Source: Streptomyces sp. ALI-76-A
GTDB taxonomy: Bacteria; Actinomycetota; Actinomycetes; Streptomycetales; Streptomycetaceae
NCBI RefSeq assembly: GCF_030287445.1
Contig: NZ_JASVWB010000002.1
Coordinates: forward strand, 930,001 to 994,000
Direction: 5' to 3'
Length of the DNA: 64,000 nucleotides
Made by a program: the position numbers and the translations under genes. Positions 26,520 through 36,229 of the stretch are shown here, in pieces. Each line of letters starts with the position of its first letter. Position 1 is the first letter of the stretch. Under the pieces are notes generated by a model. The model was given only the letters and a program-made list of their open reading frames with translations, did no database searches and was not told the origin of the DNA.

Positions 26520-27457
26520 AGCAGCTCCTTGAAGGTGTCGTACTCCGCGTCCGGTTCTCCGGTCGGCCGGTAGTGGTCGGGGTGGCGGCCGTCCTGCGTC
26601 CACACCGGTTCGACGCGCAGGCCCAGGCGCACCTGGTCGTAGGGGATGCCGCCGATCCGGCCGTGCAGGGCGAGGTCCGCCCCGTCGAGGGCGATGTGGG
26701 CGTACACGTACGGCACCTCGATGTCGAGGTTCTTCGCCTTGATGTTGACGATGCAGAAGGTGGTGACCGTGCCGCGCGGACCCACTTCCACCTGTTCCGA
26801 TGTGGCCACGCCACAGGTGGGGCAGGCGCCCCTCGGCGGGACGTACACCTTGCGGCAGGACGGGCACCGCTCGCCGACCATGCGCCGGTCGCCGAGCGCG
26901 TGGATGAAGGCGGACTGGGCGCGGCCGGGCGAGTAGGTGTAGTCGAGGCGGGCCGGGGCGACGATGCCGGTGACCGGGTCCGCGAACGTGCCGGTGCTGC
27001 CGGTGAGTTCGGCGGTCCCGCCGTCGTACGGTTCGAAGCAGGCGATGTCCGTGATGGCGCCCGCGCGTTCGCCGGCCCAGCGGACGCGGACGCGCATGCC
27101 GGTGTGCACGGCGTCGGGGCCGGGGGCGTCGAGGGCGTGCAGGAGGGCGGTGTCGGCGCCGTCGAGGCGGACCAGGGCCCAGGCGAACGGGGTCGACAGG
27201 GGCTGGCCGCGGCGGGGGGCGTGGTTCCAGGCCCAGGTGGTGACCGTGCCGGTGGGGGCGACCTCGACGAGGTCGCGGATCTCCTCGGCGGTGACCGGGT
27301 CGTACTCGACGGGCGGGACGAGGACGCGGCCGTCGCCGGTGCGCACGCCGAGGACGACGCGTTCACGCAGGCCGGTGAGGAAGGCGCTCTGGACGGGGCT
27401 GAGGGAGCGGGTGAAGGGGAACTCGACGACGAGCGGCGCTTGGAGGACTTCGGGCAT
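26516..27457 (-). CDS. DUF35 OB-fold / zinc-ribbon acyl-CoA-binding protein
   Basis: A 313-residue protein starting at ATG 27457. A rubredoxin-like zinc ribbon is present at about residues 200-220 (ERCPSCRKVYVPPRGACPTCG), followed by an OB-fold (GTVTTFCIVNIKAKNLDIEV, then GADLALHGRIG). An additional N-terminal OB-like region precedes it. DUF35 proteins form complexes with thiolase-fold partners, and here both partners are encoded immediately downstream with 4-bp overlaps (stop at 26516 in the GTGA of the next gene). It is the first gene of the coupled set. Confidence 0.88.
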   Translation of the reverse strand: MPEVLQAPLVVEFPFTRSLSPVQSAFLTGLRERVVLGVRTGDGRVLVPPVEYDPVTAEEIRDLVEVAPTGTVTTWAWNHAPRRGQPLSTPFAWALVRLDGADTALLHALDAPGPDAVHTGMRVRVRWAGERAGAITDIACFEPYDGGTAELTGSTGTFADPVTGIVAPARLDYTYSPGRAQSAFIHALGDRRMVGERCPSCRKVYVPPRGACPTCGVATSEQVEVGPRGTVTTFCIVNIKAKNLDIEVPYVYAHIALDGADLALHGRIGGIPYDQVRLGLRVEPVWTQDGRHPDHYRPTGEPDAEYDTFKELL

Positions 27458-27504
27458 CCCGGATGTCTCCTTCCGAGGGAGGGGCGGGCGCGTCCGGGAA
27501 AGGG

Positions 27505-28305
27505 TCAGGCGCGCTTGTACTCGGGGGGCCGTTTCTCCGCGAAGGCGCGGGCGCCCTCCTTGGCGTCGGCGGTGTCGAAGACGGGCCAGCCGCGTTCGAG
27601 TTCGGCGGCGAGTCCCTCGGCCTCGGTCATCTCCGCGGTCTCGTACACCGAGGCCTTGACGGCCTCGACGGCGAGCGGGCCGCAGGCGTTGACCTGCTCG
27701 GCGATCTCCAGGGCCTTGGTGAGCGCGGTGCCGTCGGGGACCACATGCCCGATCAGGCCGATGTCCGCCGCCTCACGGGCGCTGTAGGGGCGGCCGGTGA
27801 GCAGCATCTCCAGGGCGTGGGTGCGCGGGATCTGGCGTTGCAGCCGGACCGTGGAGCCGCCGATCGGGAACAGGCCGCGCCTGACCTCGAACAGGCCGAA
27901 GGTCGCGGACTCGCCCGCGACCCGGATGTCGGTGCCCTGGAGGATCTCGGTGCCGCCGGCGACGCAGTACCCCTCGACGGCGGCGATCACCGGTTTGCGG
28001 GGGCGGTGGTGGCGCAGCATCGCCTTCCAGTGCAGGTCGGGGTCGGCCTTGAGGCGGTCCCGGAGGTGCTCGCCCGCCATGCCCTGGCCGGCCAGGGCCT
28101 TGAGGTCCATGCCGGCGCAGAACGCGCCGCCGGCGCCGGTGAGCACGATCGAGCGGACCTCGTCGTCGGCGTCGGCCGCCAGCCAGCCGTCGTACAGGCC
28201 GACCAGCATGGACAGCGAGAGCGCGTTCCTGGCGTCGGGTCTGTTGAGCGTGAGTACCAGTGTGGCGCCTTCGCGTCGCACGGTGAGGTGTTCCGTCCCA
28301 GCCAT
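27505..28305 (-). CDS. enoyl-CoA hydratase/isomerase (crotonase family)
   Basis: A 266-residue protein starting at ATG 28305 after GGGGAG. The crotonase signature is complete: LNRPDARNALSLSML, the oxyanion segment GGAFCAGMDLKAL and KPVIAAVEGYCVAGGTEILQ with the catalytic-region residues LFEVRRGLFPIGG. It heads the left-going set that continues with the OB-fold and thiolases (48-bp gap) and likely hydrates the CoA ester made by the divergent ligase at 28482. Length is usual. Substrate unknown. Confidence 0.9.
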   Translation of the reverse strand: MAGTEHLTVRREGATLVLTLNRPDARNALSLSMLVGLYDGWLAADADDEVRSIVLTGAGGAFCAGMDLKALAGQGMAGEHLRDRLKADPDLHWKAMLRHHRPRKPVIAAVEGYCVAGGTEILQGTDIRVAGESATFGLFEVRRGLFPIGGSTVRLQRQIPRTHALEMLLTGRPYSAREAADIGLIGHVVPDGTALTKALEIAEQVNACGPLAVEAVKASVYETAEMTEAEGLAAELERGWPVFDTADAKEGARAFAEKRPPEYKRA

Positions 28306-28370
28306 GGGCCATCTCCCCTCTGACAGAACGAGAACAGGTTGCAGGAGGCGGCGGGGCACTTCAAGGGTTT

Positions 28371-28387
28371 TCTGACAGTCAGTCAGA
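28371..28387. promoter_or_regulatory. palindromic operator in the divergent catabolic promoter
   Basis: TCTGAC-AGTCA-GTCAGA is a perfect inverted repeat with 6-bp arms (28371-28376 and 28382-28387). It lies between the crotonase operon (start 28305) and the acyl-CoA ligase (start 28482). Its size and symmetry fit a TetR- or GntR-type repressor of lipid catabolism. No such regulator gene is adjacent, so the cognate protein is encoded elsewhere. Confidence 0.55.
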
Positions 28388-28481
28388 TTTCTTCGGCGCG
28401 GACCCTTCCCACTTGCGGCGCCCTTTGCTCTGATGACCGGCAACCGTTGGGGAGCCAGGCCGTCCTAGGTCAGGAGGAGCG

Positions 28482-30101
28482 GTGGAGTACAACCTTGCCG
28501 ACCTGTTCGAGTCGGTCGTCGACGTGGTCCCGGACCGCGAGGCGCTCGTGTACATCGACCATCCGGGCACGGGCGCGGAGCGCCGGCTGACGTACGCGGA
28601 GCTGGACGCGGCGGCCAACCGCGTCGGCCACCATCTCCTCGGCAGCGGCCTGCGTCCCGGCGAGCACGTCGGGCTGCACCTCTACAACGGGATCGAGTAC
28701 CTCCAGACCGTGCTCGGCTGCCTGAAGGCGCGACTGGTACCGGTCAACGTCAACTACCGGTATGTAGAGGAGGAGTTGGTCTATCTCTACCGGGACGCCG
28801 ATCTGGCGGGCCTGGTCTTCGACGCGGAGTTCACGGACCGGGTGGCGGCGACGCTGCCGCACACGGACGCGCTGCGGCACCTGGTGCGGGTCGGGGTCCC
28901 GGCTCCCGGGGCGGCCGAGGTGGCCGCCGTGGACTTCGCGCGGGCCGAGAGCGCCGGGTCCCCGGAGCGCGGGTTCGCGCCCCGCTCGGGCGACGACCTG
29001 TTCATCATCTACACCGGCGGCACCACCGGGATGCCCAAGGGGGTGATGTGGCGCCAGGAGGACCTGTTCTTCTCGGGGCTCGGCGGTGGCGCGCCGACGG
29101 GTGAACCGGTGAAGAAGCCGGAGGAGCTGGCCGAGCGGGTCGCGGCCGGCGGCGCGGGGATCACCTTCCTCCCCGCTCCCCCGCTGATGCACGGCACGTC
29201 CACGCTGACGGCGTTCATCGGCTTCTACTTCGGCCAGCGGGTGGTGCTGCACCGCAAGTTCGTGCCCGAGGAGGTGCTGCGGACCATCGAGAAGGAGAAG
29301 GTCACCAGCATGTCGCTGGTGGGCGACGCGATGCTGCGCCCGTTGATCGACGCGCTCGAAGGCCCGCTCAAGGGCACCGACATGTCGTCGATGTTCAGTG
29401 TGTCGTCCTCGGGGGCGATCATGTCGGACACGGTGCGCCGGCAGTTCCGGGCGCTGGTCCCGAACGTGATGCTCCTCGACAACTTCGGTTCCTCCGAGTC
29501 GGGCTTCAACGGGACGGCCACGGAGGACTCCGGCCCCGAGCGGGGCTTCCGCATCCGGGTCAACGCCCGTACCCAGGTGGTCGATCCGGCCACGTACGAG
29601 CCGGTCGCCGCCGGTGAGGTGGGGCGTGTCGCGCAGCGCGGCCGGGTGCCGCTCGGCTACTACAACGACCCGCGCAAGACCGCCGAGACCTTCTTCGAGA
29701 AGGACGGCGAGCGGTGGGTGCTGCTCGGCGACATGGCCACCGTCGACGAGGAGGGCGTGGTGACCGTGCTCGGCAGGGGCTCGCAGTGCATCAACACGGG
29801 CGGCGAGAAGGTGTATCCGGAGGAGGTCGAGCAGGCGCTCAAGTCCCATCCGGACGTCTACGACGCATTGGTGGCCGGCGTGCCGGACCCGAAGTGGGGC
29901 CACCGGGTGGCGGCCGTGGTGCAGGTGCGGGCGGGCGCGGCACCGCCGTCCCTGGAGGACGTCCAGGCGCACTGCCGTTCCCGGCTGGCCGGCTACAAGA
30001 TCCCGCGCCGGCTGGTGATCACGGAGGCGCTCCGGCGGTCGCCCAGCGGCAAGGCGGACTACCGGTGGGCCCGGGAGACGGCGGCGGCCGCGGACGGGTG
30101 A
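28482..30101 (+). CDS. acyl-CoA synthetase (AMP-forming)
   Basis: A 539-residue protein starting at GTG 28482 after AGGAGGAG. Adenylation motifs are complete: FIIYTGGTTGMPKGVMW (about 170), LLDNFGSSESGFNGTA (A5), LLGDMATVDEEGVVTVLGR (A7/A8), CINTGGEKVYPEEVEQ and a final Lys in SPSGKADYRW. The family includes FadD-type ligases that activate fatty acids or steroid side-chain acids. It lies divergent from the crotonase/thiolase operon, and together they form an acyl-CoA degradation module. Confidence 0.92.
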   Translation: MEYNLADLFESVVDVVPDREALVYIDHPGTGAERRLTYAELDAAANRVGHHLLGSGLRPGEHVGLHLYNGIEYLQTVLGCLKARLVPVNVNYRYVEEELVYLYRDADLAGLVFDAEFTDRVAATLPHTDALRHLVRVGVPAPGAAEVAAVDFARAESAGSPERGFAPRSGDDLFIIYTGGTTGMPKGVMWRQEDLFFSGLGGGAPTGEPVKKPEELAERVAAGGAGITFLPAPPLMHGTSTLTAFIGFYFGQRVVLHRKFVPEEVLRTIEKEKVTSMSLVGDAMLRPLIDALEGPLKGTDMSSMFSVSSSGAIMSDTVRRQFRALVPNVMLLDNFGSSESGFNGTATEDSGPERGFRIRVNARTQVVDPATYEPVAAGEVGRVAQRGRVPLGYYNDPRKTAETFFEKDGERWVLLGDMATVDEEGVVTVLGRGSQCINTGGEKVYPEEVEQALKSHPDVYDALVAGVPDPKWGHRVAAVVQVRAGAAPPSLEDVQAHCRSRLAGYKIPRRLVITEALRRSPSGKADYRWARETAAAADG

Positions 30102-30216
30102 ATCACCCCCGCGTGATTGAACCGAACGTGACGTGCGAACGTACGGGGTGGTGGCAGGCTCGGCCCCCGGGCCCTGTTTGCCATGTCATCGCACGACCGC
30201 ACGGAAGGACCGCCGG

Positions 30217-32196
30217 GTGTCGCTCTTCACTCGTTCCCGCCAACTGCCCGACGCCGAGGGCGAGGCGGTCCCGGTCGGCGGCGACACCGCTGCCACCGCC
30301 GCGGCGGGCGGGACGAGCAAGGCCGAGGCGGCGGGCGACGACTCCGACAGGGCGGAGGAGGCGGCCGCGGAGCCGGACGAAGCCGCACCGGCCGAGGCCA
30401 CCGGGGACACGGCCGAGGACAAGAGGGCGGGAGCACCGGCCGGCGAGGAGGAGGCAGCCGCGCCACAGGAGCCGGAAGACACCACCGTCGAGCCGGCGGA
30501 AGCGGCGACCGAGGACCGGCCCGACCCCGCCGAGCCCGTCGACTCCCCGAAACCCGGCTGGTTCGGATGGCGCCGCCGCTGTCCCGGCGCCGCTCGCGGT
30601 GTGGCCGTGGGAACGAGCGTGCTGGCCGGTGCGGTGGTGCTCGCCGCGCTGCTCCTGCCCAACCGGATCGACCGGATCTCGCTGCTCTCCTTCCTCCGCA
30701 TGCCGGTCGAGGGGATCGTCCTGGCGTGCTTGCTGCTCGCGCTCCCCGGGAAACCGCGCCGGATCGCAGCCGTCGCCTCAGGTGTCTTCCTCGGACTGTT
30801 CACCGTCCTGAAGTTCCTGGACATGGGCTTCACCCAGTTCCTGGCCCGCCCGTTCGACCTCGTCTTCGACTGGATCCTGCTGGACGACGCCATGGACTTC
30901 GTCAGGGAGTCGTTCGGCCGCTCGGGCGAGGTGCTCGCGGTGGCCGGGGTGATCGTCCTGCTGATCGCCGTCCTCGCACTGAGCACGCTCTCGGTGGTCC
31001 GGCTGACGAACCTGATGGCCCGGCACCGTCCGGCGGCCGTCCGCAGCGTCCTCGTCCTCGGCACCGTGTGGGTCACCTGCTTCACGCTCGGCGTGCAGGT
31101 CGGGGGAGTCACGATCGCGACCAAGGGCAACACCGAGTTCCTCGCCAACCGTGTGCAGAACGTGCGCAACGGCCTGGGCGACGCCAAGGTCTTCGAGAAG
31201 CAGGCCGCCGCCGACGCGTTCGCCGCCACCCCGCCCGACCAGCTGCTCACCGGGCTGCGCGGCAAGGACGTCCTGTTCACCTTCATCGAGAGCTACGGCC
31301 GGGTCGCCCTCGACGACCCGGCGATGGCGCCGGAGATGGACGCGACCCTGAAGGAGGGCACGAGCCGGCTCGAGGCGGCCGGCTTCCAGTCGCGCAGCGC
31401 CTGGCTCAGGTCGCCGGTGACGGGCGCGGGCAGCTGGCTGGCCCACTCGACGTTCCTTTCCGGCCTGTGGGTCAAGAACCAGCAGCGTTACCGGAGCCTG
31501 ACGACCGGCGACCGCGAGACCCTCACCAGTTACTTCCAGAAGACCGGCGCCTGGCGCACGGTGGGCATCATGCCGGGGGTCCGCAAGGCCTGGCCCGAGG
31601 GCGAGTACTTCGGCCTCGACCACATCTACGACTCCGAGAAACTGGGCTACCACGGCCCCTACTTCAGCTGGACGCCCGTACCGGACCAGTTCAGCATGGA
31701 GGCCTTCCAGCGCCTGGAGCACGGCAGGAAGAACCGCGACCCGATCATGGCGGAGATCATCCTGGCCTCCAGCCACAGCCCCTGGTCCCCCATCGCCCGC
31801 ATGGTCGACTGGGACGACCTCGGCGACGGCTCCGTGTTCCACGAGATCAAGAAGGAGGGCACGGACCCCAAGAAGGTCTGGCAGGACCCGGAGCGCGTGC
31901 GCACCGAGTACCGGCACGCCGTCGAGTACTCCCTGGACAGCCTGACCGAGTGGGTCGAGCGCTACGGCGACGAGAACACGGTCCTCGTCTTTCTCGGGGA
32001 CCACCAGCCGGTGCCCACCGTCACCGCGGGCGACACCAGCAAGGACGTGCCCGTGACGATCGTCGCGCACGACCAGAAGGTGCTGGACCGGATCTCCGAC
32101 TGGGGCTGGACGCCGGGGCTCAGGCCCGCCGAGGACGCTCCGCAGTGGGGCATGGACAAGTTCCGCGACCGCTTCATGACGGCGTACGCGAAATAG
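30217..32196 (+). CDS. LtaS-like membrane sulfatase with acidic N-terminal extension
   Basis: A 659-residue protein starting at GTG 30217, with GGAAGGA upstream. Residues 1-115 are a disordered, Glu/Ala-rich tract (EEAAAEPDEAAPAEATGD), then a bundle of membrane helices (about 125-300), then an extracytoplasmic sulfatase domain. This has the metal-site segment DVLFTFIESYGR, SPVTGAGSWLAHSTFLSGLW in the nucleophile region and VFLGDHQPVPTV near the C-terminus. The overall plan is that of LtaS/alkaline phosphatase superfamily enzymes, which handle polyglycerolphosphate or other phospho-lipids at the envelope. The acidic extension is unusual for LtaS. Substrate in Streptomyces is not certain. Confidence 0.87.
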   Translation: MSLFTRSRQLPDAEGEAVPVGGDTAATAAAGGTSKAEAAGDDSDRAEEAAAEPDEAAPAEATGDTAEDKRAGAPAGEEEAAAPQEPEDTTVEPAEAATEDRPDPAEPVDSPKPGWFGWRRRCPGAARGVAVGTSVLAGAVVLAALLLPNRIDRISLLSFLRMPVEGIVLACLLLALPGKPRRIAAVASGVFLGLFTVLKFLDMGFTQFLARPFDLVFDWILLDDAMDFVRESFGRSGEVLAVAGVIVLLIAVLALSTLSVVRLTNLMARHRPAAVRSVLVLGTVWVTCFTLGVQVGGVTIATKGNTEFLANRVQNVRNGLGDAKVFEKQAAADAFAATPPDQLLTGLRGKDVLFTFIESYGRVALDDPAMAPEMDATLKEGTSRLEAAGFQSRSAWLRSPVTGAGSWLAHSTFLSGLWVKNQQRYRSLTTGDRETLTSYFQKTGAWRTVGIMPGVRKAWPEGEYFGLDHIYDSEKLGYHGPYFSWTPVPDQFSMEAFQRLEHGRKNRDPIMAEIILASSHSPWSPIARMVDWDDLGDGSVFHEIKKEGTDPKKVWQDPERVRTEYRHAVEYSLDSLTEWVERYGDENTVLVFLGDHQPVPTVTAGDTSKDVPVTIVAHDQKVLDRISDWGWTPGLRPAEDAPQWGMDKFRDRFMTAYAK

Positions 32197-32346
32197 GGGG
32201 ACCGGGACGCGGTCGCCCGGGCCCTCACGGCGGCCCTGACGGAGCCCGTCGGCGTGCCGGTCACCGTCGGGAACGTCGCCCCAAAGTCGCCGGAGCGGTC
32301 CAGGGACGGGATCGGGCGGGGCGAGGACCGCGTCCGCGGCGACCGG

Positions 32347-33843
32347 TCAGGCGCCGAAGCGGTCCCTCAGCTCCCGCTTGAGGATCTTCCCGCTCGCGTT
32401 GCGTGGCAGTTCGTCCACGAACACCACCCGCTTCGGTGCCTTAAAGTGGGCGAGCTTCTCGCGGGCGTGGGCGATCAGTTCCGCCTCGTCCGCCGCGCCG
32501 CGCGGGACGACGACCGCCGTGACCGCCTCGATCCAGCGGTCGTCGGGCAGGCCGATCACGGCGACCTCGGCGACGGACTCGTGGGTGTACAGCGCGTCCT
32601 CGACCTGGCGCGAGGGGATCAGTACGCCGCCCGAGTTGATGACGTCCTTCACCCGGTCGACGATGGTGAAGTAGCCGTGGGCGTCGCGCACCGCGAGGTC
32701 GCCGGAGTGGAACCAGCCGTCGCGGAAGGCCTCGGCGGTCTCCTCGGGCTTGTCCCAGTAGCCCTCGCACAACTGCGGGGAGCGGTAGACGACTTCGCCG
32801 GGCGTGCCGTCGGGCACGTCGTTGCCGTCCTCGTCGACCACGCGCGCGTCGACGAAGAGGACGGGCCGGCCGCAGGAGCCCATCCGCCCCTTGTGCTCGT
32901 CGGGCGCCAGGACGGTGGCGAGCGGGCCGATCTCGCTCTGGCCGAAGCAGTTGTAGAAGGCGAGCTTCGGAAGCCGTTCGCGCAGACGCTCGAGGACGGG
33001 CACCGGCATGATCGACGCCCCGTAGTACGCCTTGCGCAGCCCGCCGAGGTCGCGGGTGGTGAAGTCGGGGCGCTGGGACAGGGCGATCCAGACCGTGGGC
33101 GGGGCGAACAGGCTGTCCGCCCGTCCGGCCTCGATCAGGTCGAGGAGCCGGTCCCCGTCCGGCGCGTCGAGGATGAGGTTGGTGGCGCCGACCGCGAGGT
33201 ACGGCAGCAGGAACACGTGCATCTGCGCCGAGTGGTAGAGCGGCAGCGAGTGCACCGGGCGGTCGCCCGCGCTGAGGTCGAGCGCGGTGATGGCGCTCAG
33301 GTACTCGTGCACCAGGGCGCGATGGGTCATCATCGCGCCCTTCGGCAGGGCCGTCGTGCCCGAGGTGTAGAGCAGCTGGACCAGATCCTCGCTGCGCGCC
33401 TCGGGGCCGTCGTACGCGGGTGTGGAGGGCAGGCGTGCCAGCAGGGAGTCGTCGCTGTCGCGCAGGGCCAGCGTACGGACACCGGCGGGGAGCCGGCCGG
33501 CGAGGTCCGGGTCCGCGAGGACCAGGGAGCTGCCGGACTGGCCGACGACGTACGCGAGGTCGTCGCCGGTCAGGTTCTGGTTGACCGGCACGTGGACCAG
33601 GCCCGCCCGGGCGCAGGCGAGGAAGCCGATCAGGTACGCGTCCGAGTTGTGGCCGTACGCGCCGACCCGGTCGCCCCGGGAGAGCCCCTGGCCCAGCAGC
33701 AGGCTCGCCGCGCGGGAGACGGCCTCGTCGAGTTCCTCGTACGTCCAGGCGCGGTCGGCGTACTCCACCGCCACGCGCGCCGGGGTGCGCCGGGCGCTGC
33801 GGCGCAGCACCCCGTCGACCGTGCTGCCGTGTCCAGGCGTCAT
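32347..33843 (-). CDS. acyl-CoA synthetase (AMP-forming), long-chain type
   Basis: A 498-residue protein starting at ATG 33843. Motifs of the adenylate-forming family: LLYTSGTTALPKGAMMTHRA (A3), YNCFGQSEIGPLATVL (A5), WFHSGDLAVRDAHGYFTIVD (A7), RVKDVINSGG (A8) and the final NASGKILKRELR with the catalytic Lys. It probably activates a carboxylic acid to the CoA ester. It lies alone between the LtaS-like gene and the acylase remnant, so its pathway is unknown. Confidence 0.92.
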   Translation of the reverse strand: MTPGHGSTVDGVLRRSARRTPARVAVEYADRAWTYEELDEAVSRAASLLLGQGLSRGDRVGAYGHNSDAYLIGFLACARAGLVHVPVNQNLTGDDLAYVVGQSGSSLVLADPDLAGRLPAGVRTLALRDSDDSLLARLPSTPAYDGPEARSEDLVQLLYTSGTTALPKGAMMTHRALVHEYLSAITALDLSAGDRPVHSLPLYHSAQMHVFLLPYLAVGATNLILDAPDGDRLLDLIEAGRADSLFAPPTVWIALSQRPDFTTRDLGGLRKAYYGASIMPVPVLERLRERLPKLAFYNCFGQSEIGPLATVLAPDEHKGRMGSCGRPVLFVDARVVDEDGNDVPDGTPGEVVYRSPQLCEGYWDKPEETAEAFRDGWFHSGDLAVRDAHGYFTIVDRVKDVINSGGVLIPSRQVEDALYTHESVAEVAVIGLPDDRWIEAVTAVVVPRGAADEAELIAHAREKLAHFKAPKRVVFVDELPRNASGKILKRELRDRFGA

Positions 33844-34062
33844 GACACATGATCCTCGGCCCGCCGCGGGAGGAGGTCAAGCGCGGCGAGGGTTCCGGGC
33901 GACGGGAAGGGATCCGGGCGACGCGAGAGGGATCCGGGCCGACCCGAGAGGCTTGGCGGCATCACACGGCGCCTCCAAGGCGGCGCGCACCGGTGGGGCC
34001 CGCGGGCACATACCCGTTGGTACGCTCAACCGCTCCTTCCCTCAAGGACGTTGGGAGGCACG

Positions 34063-35608
34063 ATGCGCACCCGCCTGAGACGCTTCGCCGTCACGGCCGT
34101 CGCCCTGCTCACCGCCACCACCGCGCTGCCGTCGGCCGCGGCGCAGAGCCGGGACCGGCCGCACCACCATCCGTCCCACGGCGGCCTGTCCGCCGTCATC
34201 CGCTACACCGAGTACGGCATCCCGCACATCGTCGCCAAGGACTACGCGAACCTCGGGTTCGGAACCGGCTGGGCGCAGGCCACCGATCAGGTGTGCACGC
34301 TCGCCGACGGCTTCGTGACCGTGCGCGGCGAGCGTTCGCGGTACTTCGGACCCGACGCGGCACCCGACTCCTCGCTGTCCTCGGCCGCGCGGAACCTCTC
34401 CAGCGACCAGTACTTCCGCGGGGTGCGGGAGTCCGGCACGGTGGAGAAGCTGCTCGCGGAACCGGCGCCGCGCGGCCCCAGCCGTCAGGCGAAGGAGCTG
34501 ATGCGGGGCTTCGCGGCGGGATACAACGCCTGGCTGAAGCAGAACCGGATCACCGACCCGGCGTGCCGGGGTGCCGCCTGGGTGCGTCCCGTGACGGCGC
34601 TCGACGTGGCCGCGCGCTCCTTCGCGCTCGCCGTGCTCGGCGGTCAGGGCCGCGCGATGGAGGGCATCACGGCGGCCGGGCCGCCCACCTCCGCGACGGC
34701 GCCGGCCGCGCCGCCCGACGCCCGGGACACCGCCCGAGCCGCCCGGGAGCTCTTCGCCGCGGACTCCGCCGACATGGGCTCCAACGCCGTCGCGTTCAGC
34801 GGCGCAACGACCGCGAACGGGCGCGGGCTGCTGCTGGGCAATCCGCACTACCCCTGGCAGGGCGGGCGTCGCTTCTGGCAGTCGCAGCAGACCATCCCCG
34901 GCGAGCTGAACGTGGCCGGCGGTTCACTGCTCGGCTCCCCGACGGTGTCCATAGGGCACACCGCACATGTGGCCTGGAGCCACACCGTCGCGACCGGTGT
35001 CACCCTCAACCTCCACCAGCTGACCCTGGATCCGGCCGACCCGACCACGTACCTGGTGGACGGCGTCCCGCAGCGGATGACCCGGCGCACGGTCACCGTG
35101 CCGGTGCGGGGCGGCGCCCCGGTGACCCGGACGCAGTGGTGGACGCGGTACGGCCCCGTGGTCACCTCGCTCGGTTCCTCGCTGCCGCTGCCCTGGACGG
35201 CCACGACGGCGTACGCGCTGGGCGACCCCAACGCCGCGAACCTGCGGGGCGCGGACACCTCGCTGGGCTTCGCCAGGGCGCGCGGCACGGACGGCGTCCT
35301 CGGCTCGCTCCGCCGTACGCAGGGCCTGCCCTGGGTGAACACGGTCGCCGCCGACGCCGCCGGCCACACGCTGTTCACGCAGTCCCAGGTGCTCCCCCGG
35401 GTCACCGACGAACTGGCGCGGCGCTGCTCCACCCCCTGGGCCAGGTCACCTACCCCGCCGCGGGGGTCGCGGTGCTCGACGGCTCGCGCGGCGACTGCGC
35501 GCTCGGCAGCGACCCCGACGCCGTCCAGCCGGGGATCCTCGGGCCCGCGAGGATGCCGGTCCTCACGGACGCCCCGTACGCGGAGAACTCCAAGACCATG
35601 ATCAAGGC
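34063..35608 (+). pseudogene. penicillin/aculeacin-acylase-type N-terminal-nucleophile hydrolase, frameshifted and truncated
   Basis: The ATG at 34063 (GGGAGG upstream) opens a secreted precursor: signal peptide (RRFAVTAVALLTATTALPSA), alpha-subunit start (GLSAVIRYTEYGIPHIVAKD), spacer and beta-subunit start with autocatalytic Ser240 in MGSNAVAFSGATTANGRGLL. These enzymes deacylate cyclic lipopeptides or acyl-homoserine lactones. Two defects are visible. A C-run at 35432-35436 has one base too few, so LARRCSTP is followed by a wrong frame. The expected LGQVTYPAAGVAVLDGSRGD continues one frame over. In that frame homology ends at APYAENS (about 35597), where the family normally has several hundred more residues. 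The gene is therefore cut at the edge of the scar region. Confidence 0.85.
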
Positions 35609-35613
35609 ATGTT

Positions 35614-35937
35614 TTATGTGCGTCGCTGACCTGCCGGGAGACCCCGCTCGACCAGTCTAGGCCGCGACCCTCTCCACGAGAACCGCAGCCACTCTTCCAT
35701 CGAGTCCCAGGCATCGCCCGTGAGGTCGTCCGGCGCGCGGTTCTGGAACTGATGCTCCACCACGACCGTGCCGGTCCCGCTCACGGTGTCCAGTGCGACC
35801 GCGGCCGTCATGATGATCTCCGCGAGTTCCTTCGACACGCCCCCGGGTGAGGCGCCCTTCCGCGGGTTGGCGCCGAGCGCTCCGTGAAGGGCCTCCGCGA
35901 CCTCGCCCAGCTCCTGACTGATCTTGAGCACACGCAC
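35614..35937 (-). pseudogene. MazG-like nucleotide pyrophosphohydrolase fragment
   Basis: The frame from GTG 35937 reads MRVLKISQELGEVAEALHGA, then LGANPRKGASPGGVSKELAE and IIMTAAVALDTVSGTG. This matches the metal-binding ExxE core of actinobacterial MazG-like proteins (EExGEVAxAxIGxxGxNPRKG). The usual 20-30 N-terminal residues are absent because a stop occurs just upstream in frame, and the C-terminus runs into the acylase junction. It is probably a non-functional remnant that abuts the truncated acylase. Confidence 0.6.
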
Positions 35938-36229
35938 CGGCTCCGCCGCACGCCGCCCATCCCCTCAAGGCCCCTCCCCCAGACCGGTTCACGGACGCTC
36001 CTCCGCGTCGACCCCGCTCGGCAGGTCGACGGCGACGACGACGGCCCGCGACCGCCCGGCCGCGGCGGCGCGACGCCATTGGGCCGCCGATCGGGCGGTG
36101 CGACCGCCGATGCGTTCACCGGGTCGGCCGGAGCCGTCTCGTGCGGTGCAGCGACGATGTCCTCGTCGGCCAGTCATATCCCGGCGAAGCACTGGGCAGG
36201 CCGGTCGGCCTGGAAGAAATCGGCATGGT

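Noticed and set aside
32254..33852. Long plus-strand frame antisense to the second acyl-CoA ligase
   Set aside because: The minus strand has all adenylation motifs; the plus frame is a shadow.
33844..34062. Short GGGATCCGGGC(C)GAC repeats before the acylase
   Set aside because: Only two or three copies in a GC-rich leader; too little to suggest a defined element.
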